A stretch of 31,959 nt of DNA from an uncultured Bacilli bacterium (GTDB lineage: Bacteria; Bacillota_I; Bacilli_A; RF39; UBA660), in contig CANRKW010000004.1 in assembly GCA_947631345.1 (NCBI GenBank), positions 1 through 31,959 of the forward strand, written 5' to 3'. Below the pieces are notes generated by a model that was not told the DNA's origin, searched no databases, and saw only the letters and a list, made by a program, of their open reading frames with translations. This document shows positions 21,584-30,563 of this stretch, piece by piece (within the stretch, counting starts at the first letter, position 1; every line of letters begins with the position of its first letter). The position numbers and the translations under genes are program-made.

Positions 21584-21618
21584 GGTAATATAATACCACA
21601 TTTTTTTTGGAAAATCAA
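21581..21618 (-). promoter_or_regulatory. Promoter and operator-like palindrome of the toxin-antitoxin locus
   Basis: Minus strand TTGATT (plus 21613-21618), 17-bp spacer, TATTAT (plus 21590-21595). Inverted repeat TGTGGTA-N6-TACCACA (21581-21600) covers the -10 and start. Transcription would begin about 13 nt before the first repeat. Confidence 0.7.
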
Positions 21619-21785
21619 ATAAAATTTGCTTTTCCTAACTCTATTATATGTAATTTTATCAAAATATTGCATATTTTTTTATTTAGTTTTTTGATTTTAT
21701 TTGTTTTTTATTGTAATTTGAATTTGATTTATATAACTACCCGCTTCATCTTCATAATCTTGAATATGAAATGCAAAATTATTTA

Positions 21786-21953
21786 TTATGTTTTTTTGTC
21801 TATTTTATCTTTAGCGTTTATATTTAGGTCATTTAAATAATGTTCAATCATTTTTAATCTTAATTTTTCGTCTTTTATTTTTTCATTTTTCTTATTTGTT
21901 ATTTTAAATATATTCCTTTTATCTAATTCTTTTAAGATATCTGTCTTATTATT
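21786..21953 (-). pseudogene. Possible 3' coding remnant without start codon
   Basis: An open minus-strand reading frame of about 55 codons with protein-like composition (for example TDILKELDKRNIFKITNKK and LRLKMIEHYLNDLNINAKD) ending in TAA TAA. It lacks a start codon and ribosome binding site, and begins right after the tRNA-Leu terminator. Not recognised; it may be the tail of a gene lost by deletion, or chance. The rest of 21619-21785 is T-rich on the plus strand and shows nothing else. Confidence 0.35.
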
Positions 21954-21979
21954 AAAAAAAACCTTATTTTAAAGGCTTT
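21954..21979 (-). terminator. tRNA-Leu terminator
   Basis: Minus strand AAAGCCTT/AAGGTTTT stem (plus 21972-21979 / 21958-21965, one G-T) ending in eight T. Confidence 0.75.
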
Positions 21980-21990
21980 ATAGTCATATA

Positions 21991-22075
21991 TGGTGCAGGT
22001 GAAGGGACTTGAACCCCCATGGATTGCTCCGCTAGATCCTAAGTCTAGTGCGTCTGCCAATTTCGCCACACCTGC
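21991..22075 (-). tRNA. tRNA-Leu(TAG)
   Basis: 85-nt class II tRNA with long variable arm and encoded CCA. Acceptor GCAGGTG/CACCTGC, anticodon stem CTAGA/TCTAG around CTTAGGA, anticodon TAG at plus 22039-22041 reading CTA, T-arm GGGGG-TTCAAGT-CCCTT. Confidence 0.96.
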
Positions 22076-22110
22076 TTATTAAGTGGCAATAATAATTACC
22101 ACTACTAAAC

Positions 22111-22139
22111 ATTTTAGCACAATATTTTTATATGTGCAA
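22111..22139 (-). promoter_or_regulatory. tRNA-Leu promoter
   Basis: Minus strand TTGCAC (plus 22134-22139), 17-bp spacer, TAAAAT (plus 22111-22116). A 9-nt-arm hairpin (plus 22082-22090 / 22095-22103, one mismatch) lies between it and the tRNA. Confidence 0.65.
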
Positions 22140-22147
22140 TAAAAAAT

Positions 22148-22594
22148 TTACATATTTGCTTGAAAACTATTAATTCCACTTTCTTTTAATCTAGTTTTAA
22201 AATTATCGTGTTGTATATTTGAATATTCTATAAATTTCTCATCTGTTAAATGTAAACTTAACTTATAATCTTGAAAACCTTCTAATTTAATATTATCATT
22301 TATAAAATTTAAAGGAACTTCTTGTTCTAAATTACTGATAATTTCATTTCTTTCATAATTACCATTTTCTAATATAAAAGTATTTTTATATAAGTTATAT
22401 ATATCTGCTAAACAAATTGTATCATAGAATTTTATAAGAAGACTTCCAGTTATTCCTTTTTCTAATAGAATACCTAACATATCTTCATATACATCATTAC
22501 CAATATTATTTTCAATTAACCAATTTTCTAAATCATCTAATATATTAGTAGCAGAAAAATTATTATTAGCTACAACTGTTTTAAGTAAAATCAT
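22148..22594 (-). CDS. Hypothetical protein, 148 aa
   Basis: Not recognised. Start at ATG 22594 (MILLKTVVANN) after GAGG; a longer reading frame upstream would place a hydrophobic tail over the promoter region (extended -10 TGATATAAT on the minus strand at about plus 22616-22624). The protein is acidic, with SATNILDDLENWLIENNIGNDVYEDMLGILLEKGITGSLLIKFYDTICLADIYNLY forming probable helices, and ends LKESGINSFQANM. No signal peptide or membrane helix. Divergent from polC, with about 130 bp between starts. Confidence 0.7.
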   Translation of the reverse strand: MILLKTVVANNNFSATNILDDLENWLIENNIGNDVYEDMLGILLEKGITGSLLIKFYDTICLADIYNLYKNTFILENGNYERNEIISNLEQEVPLNFINDNIKLEGFQDYKLSLHLTDEKFIEYSNIQHDNFKTRLKESGINSFQANM

Positions 22595-22726
22595 TATAAA
22601 CCTCGCTTTCCTAGTCATTATATCATACATAAAATAAAATATAAATAAAAAATTAAATGTCAAGTCTTTAAAGAATAAAATCTTTAAGTTATAATATAGA
22701 TAAATTTATAAGAGTAGGTGGGTAGT

Positions 22727-25700
22727 ATGGATAGTAAATTAGTAAGATTTTTTGAAAAAATAGGTTTTAATAATTATGATGCTTTTTTAAATGCAAAACT
22801 AGAAAATGTAGTAGTAGATACTAAAGAAGAATCTTGGACTTTATACATTATTTTAGAGAAAATGATACCTTTAGATGTATTTAAAACATTATGTAGTTTA
22901 TCTAAAACATTAATAGTTGTAAAGAAAGTCTATTTTGTTTTTAAACATAATAGTTTAGATTTATTAAGTGATTATGTTATTTATATTTTTAAGTGTTATC
23001 AAGAAAAATGTCCAATGTTAAATAGTATAAAAGAAGAAAATATAATAATAAATGAAAATACTATAAGAATAGAAGTATCTAATAATATAGAGAAAAACAA
23101 AGTAGATAGTGTTTTACCTAAAATGAAAGAGTTTCTAATTAATATGGGTTATTTAAATTTAAATATTTTAAGTGAAATAAATGAAGAAATGTCTTTAGAA
23201 AGTAAAGAGTTAATTAAACCAAAAGAAATAACTAAAGAAGATATAATACCAAGAAAAGAAGAAAACAAGTTAATATTTGGTAATGAAATTAAGACTAATA
23301 AAACATCTATAAAAAACATAATATCAGAAATGCCTGATGTAACACTAGAAGTTTTTGTATTTGGAAGTGAAGTAAAAGAGACTTCTTCTGGTTATACTAT
23401 TATAACTTATAAGATAAGTGATTATACAGATTCAATTCTTGCTAAAATATTTACAAAAGATAAAGAAATAGCAAAAATGTTAGAAAAAAGAGTTACAGAA
23501 GGTTCTTGGTATAAAATTAAGGGTTATGTAAAACATGATGGTTTTGCTAATGATTTAGTACTTAATATAAGAGATATTGAAACATTTGATAAAGAACAAT
23601 TAAAAAGAACTGATAATAGTGAAGTAAAAAGAGTAGAATTACACGCGCATACTACAATGAGTCAAATGGATGGTTTAATTGAACCTAAAAAATTACTTGC
23701 AAGAGTTAAAGAACTAGGACATCGTGGTGTTGGTATTACTGATAAAAATGGTATACAATGTTTTCCTAAAGTTTATAAAAATAAGGGAGATTTGGAAGTT
23801 TATTTTGGAGTTGAATTATTTGCTGTAAATGATGAGATTTTGATCATTAATAAAGATAGTGATTTACCTCTTTTTGAAAGTGAATATGTTGTTTTTGATA
23901 CAGAGACAACTGGTTTTAATGCAACTGCTGGAGATCAAATGATAGAAATTGGTGCAGTAAAAATTAAAAATGGGACTATTACTGATAGATTTGATGAATT
24001 AATAAATCCTCATGCACCTTTAAGAAGTGAAATAACACTTTTAACACATATAACAGATGAAATGTTAAAAGACAAAAGAGATGAAATAGATGTAGTAAAA
24101 AGTTTTAAAGAGTGGATAAAAGATGCTCCAATGGTAGCTCAAAATGCAAGATTCGACATTTCATTTATGGAAAGTGCATATAAAAAATACGATTTAGGAG
24201 AATTTAACAATGTAGTAGTAGATACAATGGAGATAAGTAAAGCAATGAATCCTGATCAAAAAAGACATAATTTGAGTGTACTAACAAAAAGATACAACAT
24301 TTCTTTTGACGAAGAAGGACATCACCGTGCTGACTATGATGCAGAAGCAACAGCTTTAGTTTTTAATAAAATGATATCTAATTTATCTAGTTCTTTTAAA
24401 ACTATAAGTGATTTAAGAAATTTAGTTGATGAAGAACAAGCATATAAAAATAATAGACCTTTTCATATGACTGTATATGCTATTAATAATGTTGGACTTA
24501 AAAATATGTTTAAGCTTGTAAGTTATGCAAATACTAAATATTTTTATAAGACACCAAGAATACCTAAAAGTGTTTTATCTACAATGCGTGAAGGGTTAAT
24601 ATTTGGTTCTGGATGTGTAAATGGAGAGATTTTTGATGGGGCTAAAAGATTAAGTGATGAAGAATTAATGGCTTTGATGAAATTTTACGATTTTATTGAA
24701 GTAAATCCACCAAGTATTATGGATTATTTAGTTGAATCTAGTGAAGTTTCTAGTAAGAGTGACATTTATAATATAATAAATAAAATAGTAAAATGTGCAG
24801 ATAAAGTAGGAAAAATGGTAGTTGCAACAGGAGACGTACATACACTTGAACCAATTGACAATATTTATAGAGAAATATTAGTAACTCAAAAGCAACCTGG
24901 GGGAGGATTTCATCCTTTATATAAACCTAGTATTAAAACAATTCCTAATGCTTATTTAATGACTACTGAAGAAATGTTACACGAATTTGAATTTTTAGGA
25001 AGTGAAAAAGCATATGAAATAGTTGTAACAAACTCAAATAAAGTTGCTGATATGTTTGAAACTGTTGAAGTAGTAAAACCTGGACTTAATCCACCTAGAA
25101 TGGAAAATTCAGTTCAAATAGTTAAAGATACTGTATATGGAAATGCTACTAAAATATATGGTGATCCTCTACCAGAGATAATTGCAGAAAGACTTGATAA
25201 AGAACTTACTGGTATAATTAATGGAGGATATGACGTTATATACTTAATTGCCCAAAGGTTAGTTGAAGACTCAAATGCACACGGGTATATTGTAGGTTCT
25301 CGTGGAAGTGTCGGTTCTAGTTTAGTTGCAACATTTTGTGGAATAACTGAAGTTAACCCTCTTCCTCCTCATTATGTTTGTCCAAATTGTAAAAAAAGCA
25401 TATTTAATGATGAAGAAGGAAACCCATATAACTTAAAATATGGAAGTGGATTTGATATGCCAGAAAGAACTTGTGAATGCGGTACACTTATGAAAAGACA
25501 AGGACAAGATATTCCATTTGAAACTTTCCTAGGTTTTAATGCTGATAAAACACCAGATATCGATTTAAACTTTTCAGGAGAATATCAATCTAAAGCACAC
25601 GACTACACAAAAGTTTTATTTGGAGAACACAATGTATATCGTGCTGGAACTGTATCAACTATTGCTGATAAAACTGCATATGGATTTGTAAAAATATACG

Positions 25701-27004
25701 CTGAAGAAAAAGGCATAACTTTAAGACGTCCTGAAATAGAAAGACTTGCATTAGGAATAACTGGCATAAAAAGGACAAGTGGACAACACCCTGGTGGAAT
25801 AATAGTAATACCAGATTACAAAGACGTATTTGATTTTACACCTTACCAATATCCAGCTGAAAACACAGAAGCTTCTTGGTATACAAGTCACTTTGAATAT
25901 CATGATATAGAAGAAAACGTACTAAAACTTGACATATTAGGACACGATGATCCAACTGTTTTAAAATACCTAAGCGATGACGTAAAAGTTGACATAAATG
26001 ATATACCACTAGATGACAGGGGTGTGATTAGCCTATTTAATAGCCCTAAAGCATTAGGTGTTACAGAAGAAGACATAAAATGCACGACTGGAACTTTGGG
26101 CGTACCTGAATTTGGTACAAACTTTGTTATAAAAATGCTAGAAGAAGTAAGACCCACTAAATTTGCTGACCTTATTAAAATATCTGGTTTATCACATGGT
26201 ACTGATGTTTGGAACGGAAATGCAAGAGATTTAATATTAGATGGAACTTGTAAATTCGAAGAAGTAATAGGTTGTCGTGATGACATAATGCTTTATTTAA
26301 TAAAGTCTGGTATAGAAAAAGGTAAATCATTTAAAATAAGTGAATTTATACGTAAAGGAAAAACAATAAAAGAACCAGACACTTGGATAGAACACAAACA
26401 AACTTTGAAAGAACATAATGTACCAGAATGGTATATAAAATCTTGTGAAAAAATAAAGTATATGTTCCCAAAAGCTCACGCGGCAGCATATGTTATAAAT
26501 GGTTTTCGTGTTGCTTGGTTTAAATTATATCATCCACTTAATTATTACAGAGTTTACTTAAGTATTAGAGAAAGTGACTTTGATATAGAAGCAATGGTAA
26601 AAGGAAAAGAAGCAGTAAAAGAAGCAATTGAAAACTTAGAAGCAAAAGGTTTTGATAGAACAAATAAAGAAGAATCTACTTTATCATCTTTAATGATTTC
26701 TAATGAAATGTTATGTAGGGGCTTTCATTTTGAAAATATAAGTATAAAAGAAAGTGATGCAACAATGTTTAAAATAAGTAAAGATGGTAAAGGACTAATC
26801 CCACCATTTACAGTTTTAGATGGTATGGGAGATATAGCTGCTAAAAAAATTGTCGAAGAAAGAAATGATAGACCTTATGTTAGTATAGAAGATTTACAAA
26901 TAAGAGGTAAAGTATCTCAAACATTAATAGATAAAATGAGAGGTTTAAAAGTATTAGATGAACTTCCAGAAAGTAGCCAATTAAGTTTAGATTTATTCAT
27001 ATAA
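22727..27004 (+). CDS. polC: DNA polymerase III alpha subunit, PolC type
   Basis: Replicative polymerase of low-G+C Gram-positives with built-in proofreading, 1425 residues. Order: N-terminal domain, OB fold (about 200-300), PHP domain first half (ELHAHTTMSQMDG, about 304), DnaQ-like exonuclease inserted in the PHP (YVVFDTETTGFN from about 388; HHRADYDAEAT), PHP second half (ATGDVHTLEP), polymerase core with zinc-binding CPNCKKS...CECG, the catalytic PDIDLNFSG (about 943), SGQHPGG, HAAAYVING, and C-terminal helix-hairpin-helix and clamp-binding end QLSLDLF. The usual TDH of the PHP domain reads TDK, so PHP metal binding may be weakened. ATG 22727 chosen over GTG 22718, which lies in the GTAGGTGG site. 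Confidence 0.97.
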   Translation: MDSKLVRFFEKIGFNNYDAFLNAKLENVVVDTKEESWTLYIILEKMIPLDVFKTLCSLSKTLIVVKKVYFVFKHNSLDLLSDYVIYIFKCYQEKCPMLNSIKEENIIINENTIRIEVSNNIEKNKVDSVLPKMKEFLINMGYLNLNILSEINEEMSLESKELIKPKEITKEDIIPRKEENKLIFGNEIKTNKTSIKNIISEMPDVTLEVFVFGSEVKETSSGYTIITYKISDYTDSILAKIFTKDKEIAKMLEKRVTEGSWYKIKGYVKHDGFANDLVLNIRDIETFDKEQLKRTDNSEVKRVELHAHTTMSQMDGLIEPKKLLARVKELGHRGVGITDKNGIQCFPKVYKNKGDLEVYFGVELFAVNDEILIINKDSDLPLFESEYVVFDTETTGFNATAGDQMIEIGAVKIKNGTITDRFDELINPHAPLRSEITLLTHITDEMLKDKRDEIDVVKSFKEWIKDAPMVAQNARFDISFMESAYKKYDLGEFNNVVVDTMEISKAMNPDQKRHNLSVLTKRYNISFDEEGHHRADYDAEATALVFNKMISNLSSSFKTISDLRNLVDEEQAYKNNRPFHMTVYAINNVGLKNMFKLVSYANTKYFYKTPRIPKSVLSTMREGLIFGSGCVNGEIFDGAKRLSDEELMALMKFYDFIEVNPPSIMDYLVESSEVSSKSDIYNIINKIVKCADKVGKMVVATGDVHTLEPIDNIYREILVTQKQPGGGFHPLYKPSIKTIPNAYLMTTEEMLHEFEFLGSEKAYEIVVTNSNKVADMFETVEVVKPGLNPPRMENSVQIVKDTVYGNATKIYGDPLPEIIAERLDKELTGIINGGYDVIYLIAQRLVEDSNAHGYIVGSRGSVGSSLVATFCGITEVNPLPPHYVCPNCKKSIFNDEEGNPYNLKYGSGFDMPERTCECGTLMKRQGQDIPFETFLGFNADKTPDIDLNFSGEYQSKAHDYTKVLFGEHNVYRAGTVSTIADKTAYGFVKIYAEEKGITLRRPEIERLALGITGIKRTSGQHPGGIIVIPDYKDVFDFTPYQYPAENTEASWYTSHFEYHDIEENVLKLDILGHDDPTVLKYLSDDVKVDINDIPLDDRGVISLFNSPKALGVTEEDIKCTTGTLGVPEFGTNFVIKMLEEVRPTKFADLIKISGLSHGTDVWNGNARDLILDGTCKFEEVIGCRDDIMLYLIKSGIEKGKSFKISEFIRKGKTIKEPDTWIEHKQTLKEHNVPEWYIKSCEKIKYMFPKAHAAAYVINGFRVAWFKLYHPLNYYRVYLSIRESDFDIEAMVKGKEAVKEAIENLEAKGFDRTNKEESTLSSLMISNEMLCRGFHFENISIKESDATMFKISKDGKGLIPPFTVLDGMGDIAAKKIVEERNDRPYVSIEDLQIRGKVSQTLIDKMRGLKVLDELPESSQLSLDLFI

Positions 27005-27060
27005 ATATAAGTCATTTATATAGTGACTTTAAAGACATAAAAATTCGTTACTTTTTTAAC

Positions 27061-27089
27061 TTTATTAATAACACTTGCTGTGTTATACT
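27061..27089 (+). promoter_or_regulatory. polA promoter with small palindrome in the spacer
   Basis: TATACT (27084-27089) with TTTATT 17 bp upstream. TAACAC-N5-GTGTTA (27069-27085) sits in the spacer. A weak hairpin AAGTCA/TGACTT (27009-27029) after polC may be its terminator. Confidence 0.4.
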
Positions 27090-27111
27090 TTAAATATGGA
27101 TGGTGTTTAAA

Positions 27112-29682
27112 ATGAAAAGAGCAATTTTAATAGATGGAAATAATTTACTATTTAGAAGTTACTATGCAACAGCATATAATGGTAATTTAATGAAAAACTC
27201 TAAAGATTTTCCTACAAATGCTTTATTTGGATTTATTAGTATGATAAATAAAATATTATTAGAAGAAAAACCAGAATATATAATGGTAGCTTTTGATAAA
27301 GGAAAAAACTTTAGAAGTAGATTATATGATAGTTATAAAGCTGGAAGAATTGAAACACCAAAAGATTTACTAATGCAATTTCCAAAAGCTTATGAAATAC
27401 TAGATGCTTTAGGTATTACTGCTCTTAGTATTGACGACTATGAAGCTGACGATATTATAGGAACGTTTGCAAAAATGGCAGATGAAGATAAACTATATGA
27501 TGCAACAATCATAAGTAGTGATAAAGATTTACTTCAATTAATAACAAGTGATGTTAATGTAAAACTATTAAAACAAAAAGACTATATTTTAATGGATGAA
27601 AACACATTTAAAGAAACATATAATGTTGAACCAATTAAAATGATAGATTTGAAAGCGCTTATGGGAGACGCGAGTGATAACATACCTGGGGTAAAAGGAA
27701 TAGGTGAAAAAACAGCAATAAACCTAATAAGTACATATGGATCATTAGAAGGTGTATACAACAATTTAGATAAAATAAGTGGAAAATTAAGAGAAAAACT
27801 AGAAACAGATAAAGAAAATGCTTTCTTTTCCTATAAATTAGCAACTATATATAAAAGTGTTCCTATTAATATGACTTTTAATGATATACATATAAAACCA
27901 AAAGATGAACAAAAATTAATGAGTATCTATGAAGATTTAGAATTTTATTCTTTAATAAAAAAAGAGACAAAACAAGTAAAAGAAGAAATAAATGTAAAAA
28001 GAGTAAAAGGTAAGTTAAATATAAATAAAGAGTTTGCCTTTTATTTAGAAGTTAATTATGAAAATTACCATCAAAGCTCTCTTATAGGTATAAGTATATA
28101 TGATGGAGAAAACTTTTATTATTTAAATGAAGAAAACATACTTGAAAATAAAGACATCTTTAAATATGCTACTATGACTTATGACTTAAAAAAAGCAATT
28201 GTAGTTTTAAATAGATATAATATAGATTTATCAAATTGTAAGTATGATGCAATGATTAGTACTTATTTATTAAATTACAATGTAAAAGAAGACATTAGTT
28301 ATGTAGCAAATACTAAAGGATATAATATTGAATTTTACGAAAACTTAATAAAAAAAGGAGAAGTAATAGATCAAGAATTACTTATAAATTCATTAGCGAA
28401 AAAAGTTCTTTATATATATAATACTAAAGATGATTATATAAAAGAATTACAAAAAGAAGAAATGTATGATTTATTTACTAATATAGAAATGCCTCTTATA
28501 AATGTACTAGCTAAAATGGAAATAACAGGTGTAAGAGTAAGTAGTGAAGTAATTGATGAAATGAAAGAGGAAATAGCTAAAAGAATAGATGAAATAAGTG
28601 AAGAAATATATAAAGAAGCTGGAATTCGTTTTAATATATCTAGTCCTAAACAAATGGGAGAAGTTTTATTTGAAAAGTTAAATCTTCCACATGGAAAAAA
28701 GAAAGGCAGAAATGGTTATCCAACTAATCATGATACTCTTACTAAATTAGTGGGTTACCATAATATTATTCCTCTTATATTAGAACATAGAAATCTTACA
28801 AAACTTATGAATACTTATGTAGATAGTCTAAATAAATTTATAATGCCTGATGGAAAAATTCACACTATATTTAAACAAGCTATAACAAGAACTGGACGTC
28901 TTTCATCAGCTGAACCTAATTTACAAAATATACCTATTAGAACTTTAGAAGGAAAACGTATTAGAAAAGCCTTTTTACCAGAAAGTGGAAGTGTTATTTT
29001 AACTAGTGATTATAGTCAAGTAGAATTAAGATTACTTGCTCATATTTCTAAAGATGAAGCTTTAATAAATGCCTTTAAAAATCAAGATGACATACATAAA
29101 AAAGTAGCAAGTGATATATTTGGTGTAAAAGTAGAAGAAGTAACAAAAGATATGAGAAGAACAGCAAAAGCAGTTATATTTGGTATAGTTTATGGAATAA
29201 GTGGTTTTGGATTAGGAGAAAACTTAAGTCTTTCACCAACTGAAGCAAAAAAATTCATTGATAAATACTTAAATATGTATCCTAATGTAAAAAAATATAT
29301 GGATAATGTAGTAAAAATAGCTAAAGAAAAAGGTTATGTAAGAACAATAATGAATAGAAAAAGAGAAATAGATGAATTAAAAAATACAAATTACATAATA
29401 AAAAAATCAGGAGAAAGAATGGCTTTAAATACACCAATTCAAGGTTCAAGTGCTGACATAATTAAAAAAGCTATGATAGAAGTAGATAAAGAAATAACAA
29501 AAAGAAACCTAAAAAGTAAGCTAATTATTCAAGTACATGATGAATTAGTATTTACTGTTCCTATAGAAGAAATAGAAATAATGAAAAAACTAGTAGCAGA
29601 AATAATGGAAAATACATATAAATTATTAGTACCTTTAAAAGTAGAAATTGATTATGGAAATAATTGGTACGATGTAAAGTAG
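27112..29682 (+). CDS. polA: DNA polymerase I
   Basis: Repair and Okazaki-fragment processing polymerase, 856 residues. The N-terminal 5'-nuclease domain (about 1-290) has AILIDGNNLLFRSYYA, VAFDKGKNFRSR, DDYEADDIIG, SSDKDLLQL and the helix-hairpin-helix DASDNIPGVKGIGEKTA. The middle 3'-exonuclease-like domain (about 300-460) lacks the Asp-x-Glu proofreading site (FYLEVNYENY), as in Bacillus. The C-terminal polymerase domain has TGRLSSAEPNLQNIPIRT, SDYSQVELRLLAH, RRTAKAVIFGIVYGISGFGL and VHDEL. ATG 27112 preferred over GTG 27100. The CDF transporter starts 6 nt after its stop. Confidence 0.97.
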   Translation: MKRAILIDGNNLLFRSYYATAYNGNLMKNSKDFPTNALFGFISMINKILLEEKPEYIMVAFDKGKNFRSRLYDSYKAGRIETPKDLLMQFPKAYEILDALGITALSIDDYEADDIIGTFAKMADEDKLYDATIISSDKDLLQLITSDVNVKLLKQKDYILMDENTFKETYNVEPIKMIDLKALMGDASDNIPGVKGIGEKTAINLISTYGSLEGVYNNLDKISGKLREKLETDKENAFFSYKLATIYKSVPINMTFNDIHIKPKDEQKLMSIYEDLEFYSLIKKETKQVKEEINVKRVKGKLNINKEFAFYLEVNYENYHQSSLIGISIYDGENFYYLNEENILENKDIFKYATMTYDLKKAIVVLNRYNIDLSNCKYDAMISTYLLNYNVKEDISYVANTKGYNIEFYENLIKKGEVIDQELLINSLAKKVLYIYNTKDDYIKELQKEEMYDLFTNIEMPLINVLAKMEITGVRVSSEVIDEMKEEIAKRIDEISEEIYKEAGIRFNISSPKQMGEVLFEKLNLPHGKKKGRNGYPTNHDTLTKLVGYHNIIPLILEHRNLTKLMNTYVDSLNKFIMPDGKIHTIFKQAITRTGRLSSAEPNLQNIPIRTLEGKRIRKAFLPESGSVILTSDYSQVELRLLAHISKDEALINAFKNQDDIHKKVASDIFGVKVEEVTKDMRRTAKAVIFGIVYGISGFGLGENLSLSPTEAKKFIDKYLNMYPNVKKYMDNVVKIAKEKGYVRTIMNRKREIDELKNTNYIIKKSGERMALNTPIQGSSADIIKKAMIEVDKEITKRNLKSKLIIQVHDELVFTVPIEEIEIMKKLVAEIMENTYKLLVPLKVEIDYGNNWYDVK

Positions 29683-29688
29683 GTGTAT

Positions 29689-30552
29689 ATGGTAACATTA
29701 TGTTTATTTAAAAGTTTTCTAGTTAATTTAAGTTTAAGTCTTATTAAATTACTAGGAGCTTTTTTAACTAAATCGAAAACTCTAATGTCAGATGCAGTTC
29801 ATTCATTAAGTGATATGACAACAGATATAGTAGGATTAATTGGAAGTAAATTATCAAGTAAAAAACCTGATATAAATCATCCTTTTGGACACGGTAGAAT
29901 TGAATACTTAACTAGTATAATTATGAGTATACTAATAATTATTTTAGGTTTTGGTGTACTTATAAATTCCTTTAATGGAAAAATAAAAGAATTAACTATT
30001 TATTCAATAATAACTTTAGTAATAAGTATAATAACTAAACTAATATTAAGTACATATTTAATTAAAAAAGGAAAAACTTTAAATAGCAATATACTAAAAT
30101 CTAATGGAATAGAAAGTAGGTGTGATGCATATAGTTCAAGTTTAGCTTTAGTTTTTGTATTACTTGCGATTTATAATAAAAAAGTACCTATATTAAAATA
30201 TGCTGATTTAGTAGGTGGGGTTATTATGAGTATATTCACTATAAGAATAGGTATAAAATTACTAAGTGAAAACATAAGTAGTATAATAGGAGAAGTAGAA
30301 GTAGATCCAAATAAAATAGAAGAAATAAGAAATATTCTAATTAAAAATAAAAACATTAAAATAAGAAGAATATCTCTATTAAAATATGGAATATATGTAA
30401 GTGCTATAATAGATATATATATGGACGCATCTTTAACATTAAAAGAAGTATATGAAACAGAGAGAAAAATAAAAAAAGACTTAAAAACTAGTGATAAAGG
30501 TATTAGATATGTTACAGTAAATATAAAACCAAGACATACTACATTAAAATAG
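29689..30552 (+). CDS. Cation diffusion facilitator family transporter
   Basis: Membrane antiporter exporting a divalent metal (Zn, Mn, Fe or Co) for protons, 287 residues with six membrane helices and a cytoplasmic ferredoxin-like C-terminal domain (about 205-285). Metal-site motif in helix 2: SDAVHSLSDMTTD (about 34-46); the following conserved loop HPFGHGRIEYL (about 64-74). Helix 5 carries ESRCDAYSSS. The SDAVHSLSDM...D arrangement fits Mn/Fe-type or broad CDFs, but specificity cannot be fixed. Start ATG 29689 with AGTAGGTG as ribosome binding site, co-transcribed with polA. The 3' end overlaps tmcAL by 14 nt. Confidence 0.93.
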   Translation: MVTLCLFKSFLVNLSLSLIKLLGAFLTKSKTLMSDAVHSLSDMTTDIVGLIGSKLSSKKPDINHPFGHGRIEYLTSIIMSILIIILGFGVLINSFNGKIKELTIYSIITLVISIITKLILSTYLIKKGKTLNSNILKSNGIESRCDAYSSSLALVFVLLAIYNKKVPILKYADLVGGVIMSIFTIRIGIKLLSENISSIIGEVEVDPNKIEEIRNILIKNKNIKIRRISLLKYGIYVSAIIDIYMDASLTLKEVYETERKIKKDLKTSDKGIRYVTVNIKPRHTTLK

Positions 30553-30563
30553 TATGTCTTTTT
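30531..30563 (+). terminator. Terminator encoded within both convergent genes
   Basis: AAGACATACTA (30531-30541) / TAGTATGTCTT (30550-30560), a perfect 11-bp stem followed by TTT. It lies in the last codons of the transporter gene and of tmcAL. Confidence 0.8.

Noticed and set aside
21607..21840. Plus-strand hydrophobic ORF of 77 codons from a TTG
   Set aside because: No ribosome binding site, start inside the toxin-antitoxin promoter region, and composition of T-rich DNA rather than a membrane protein.
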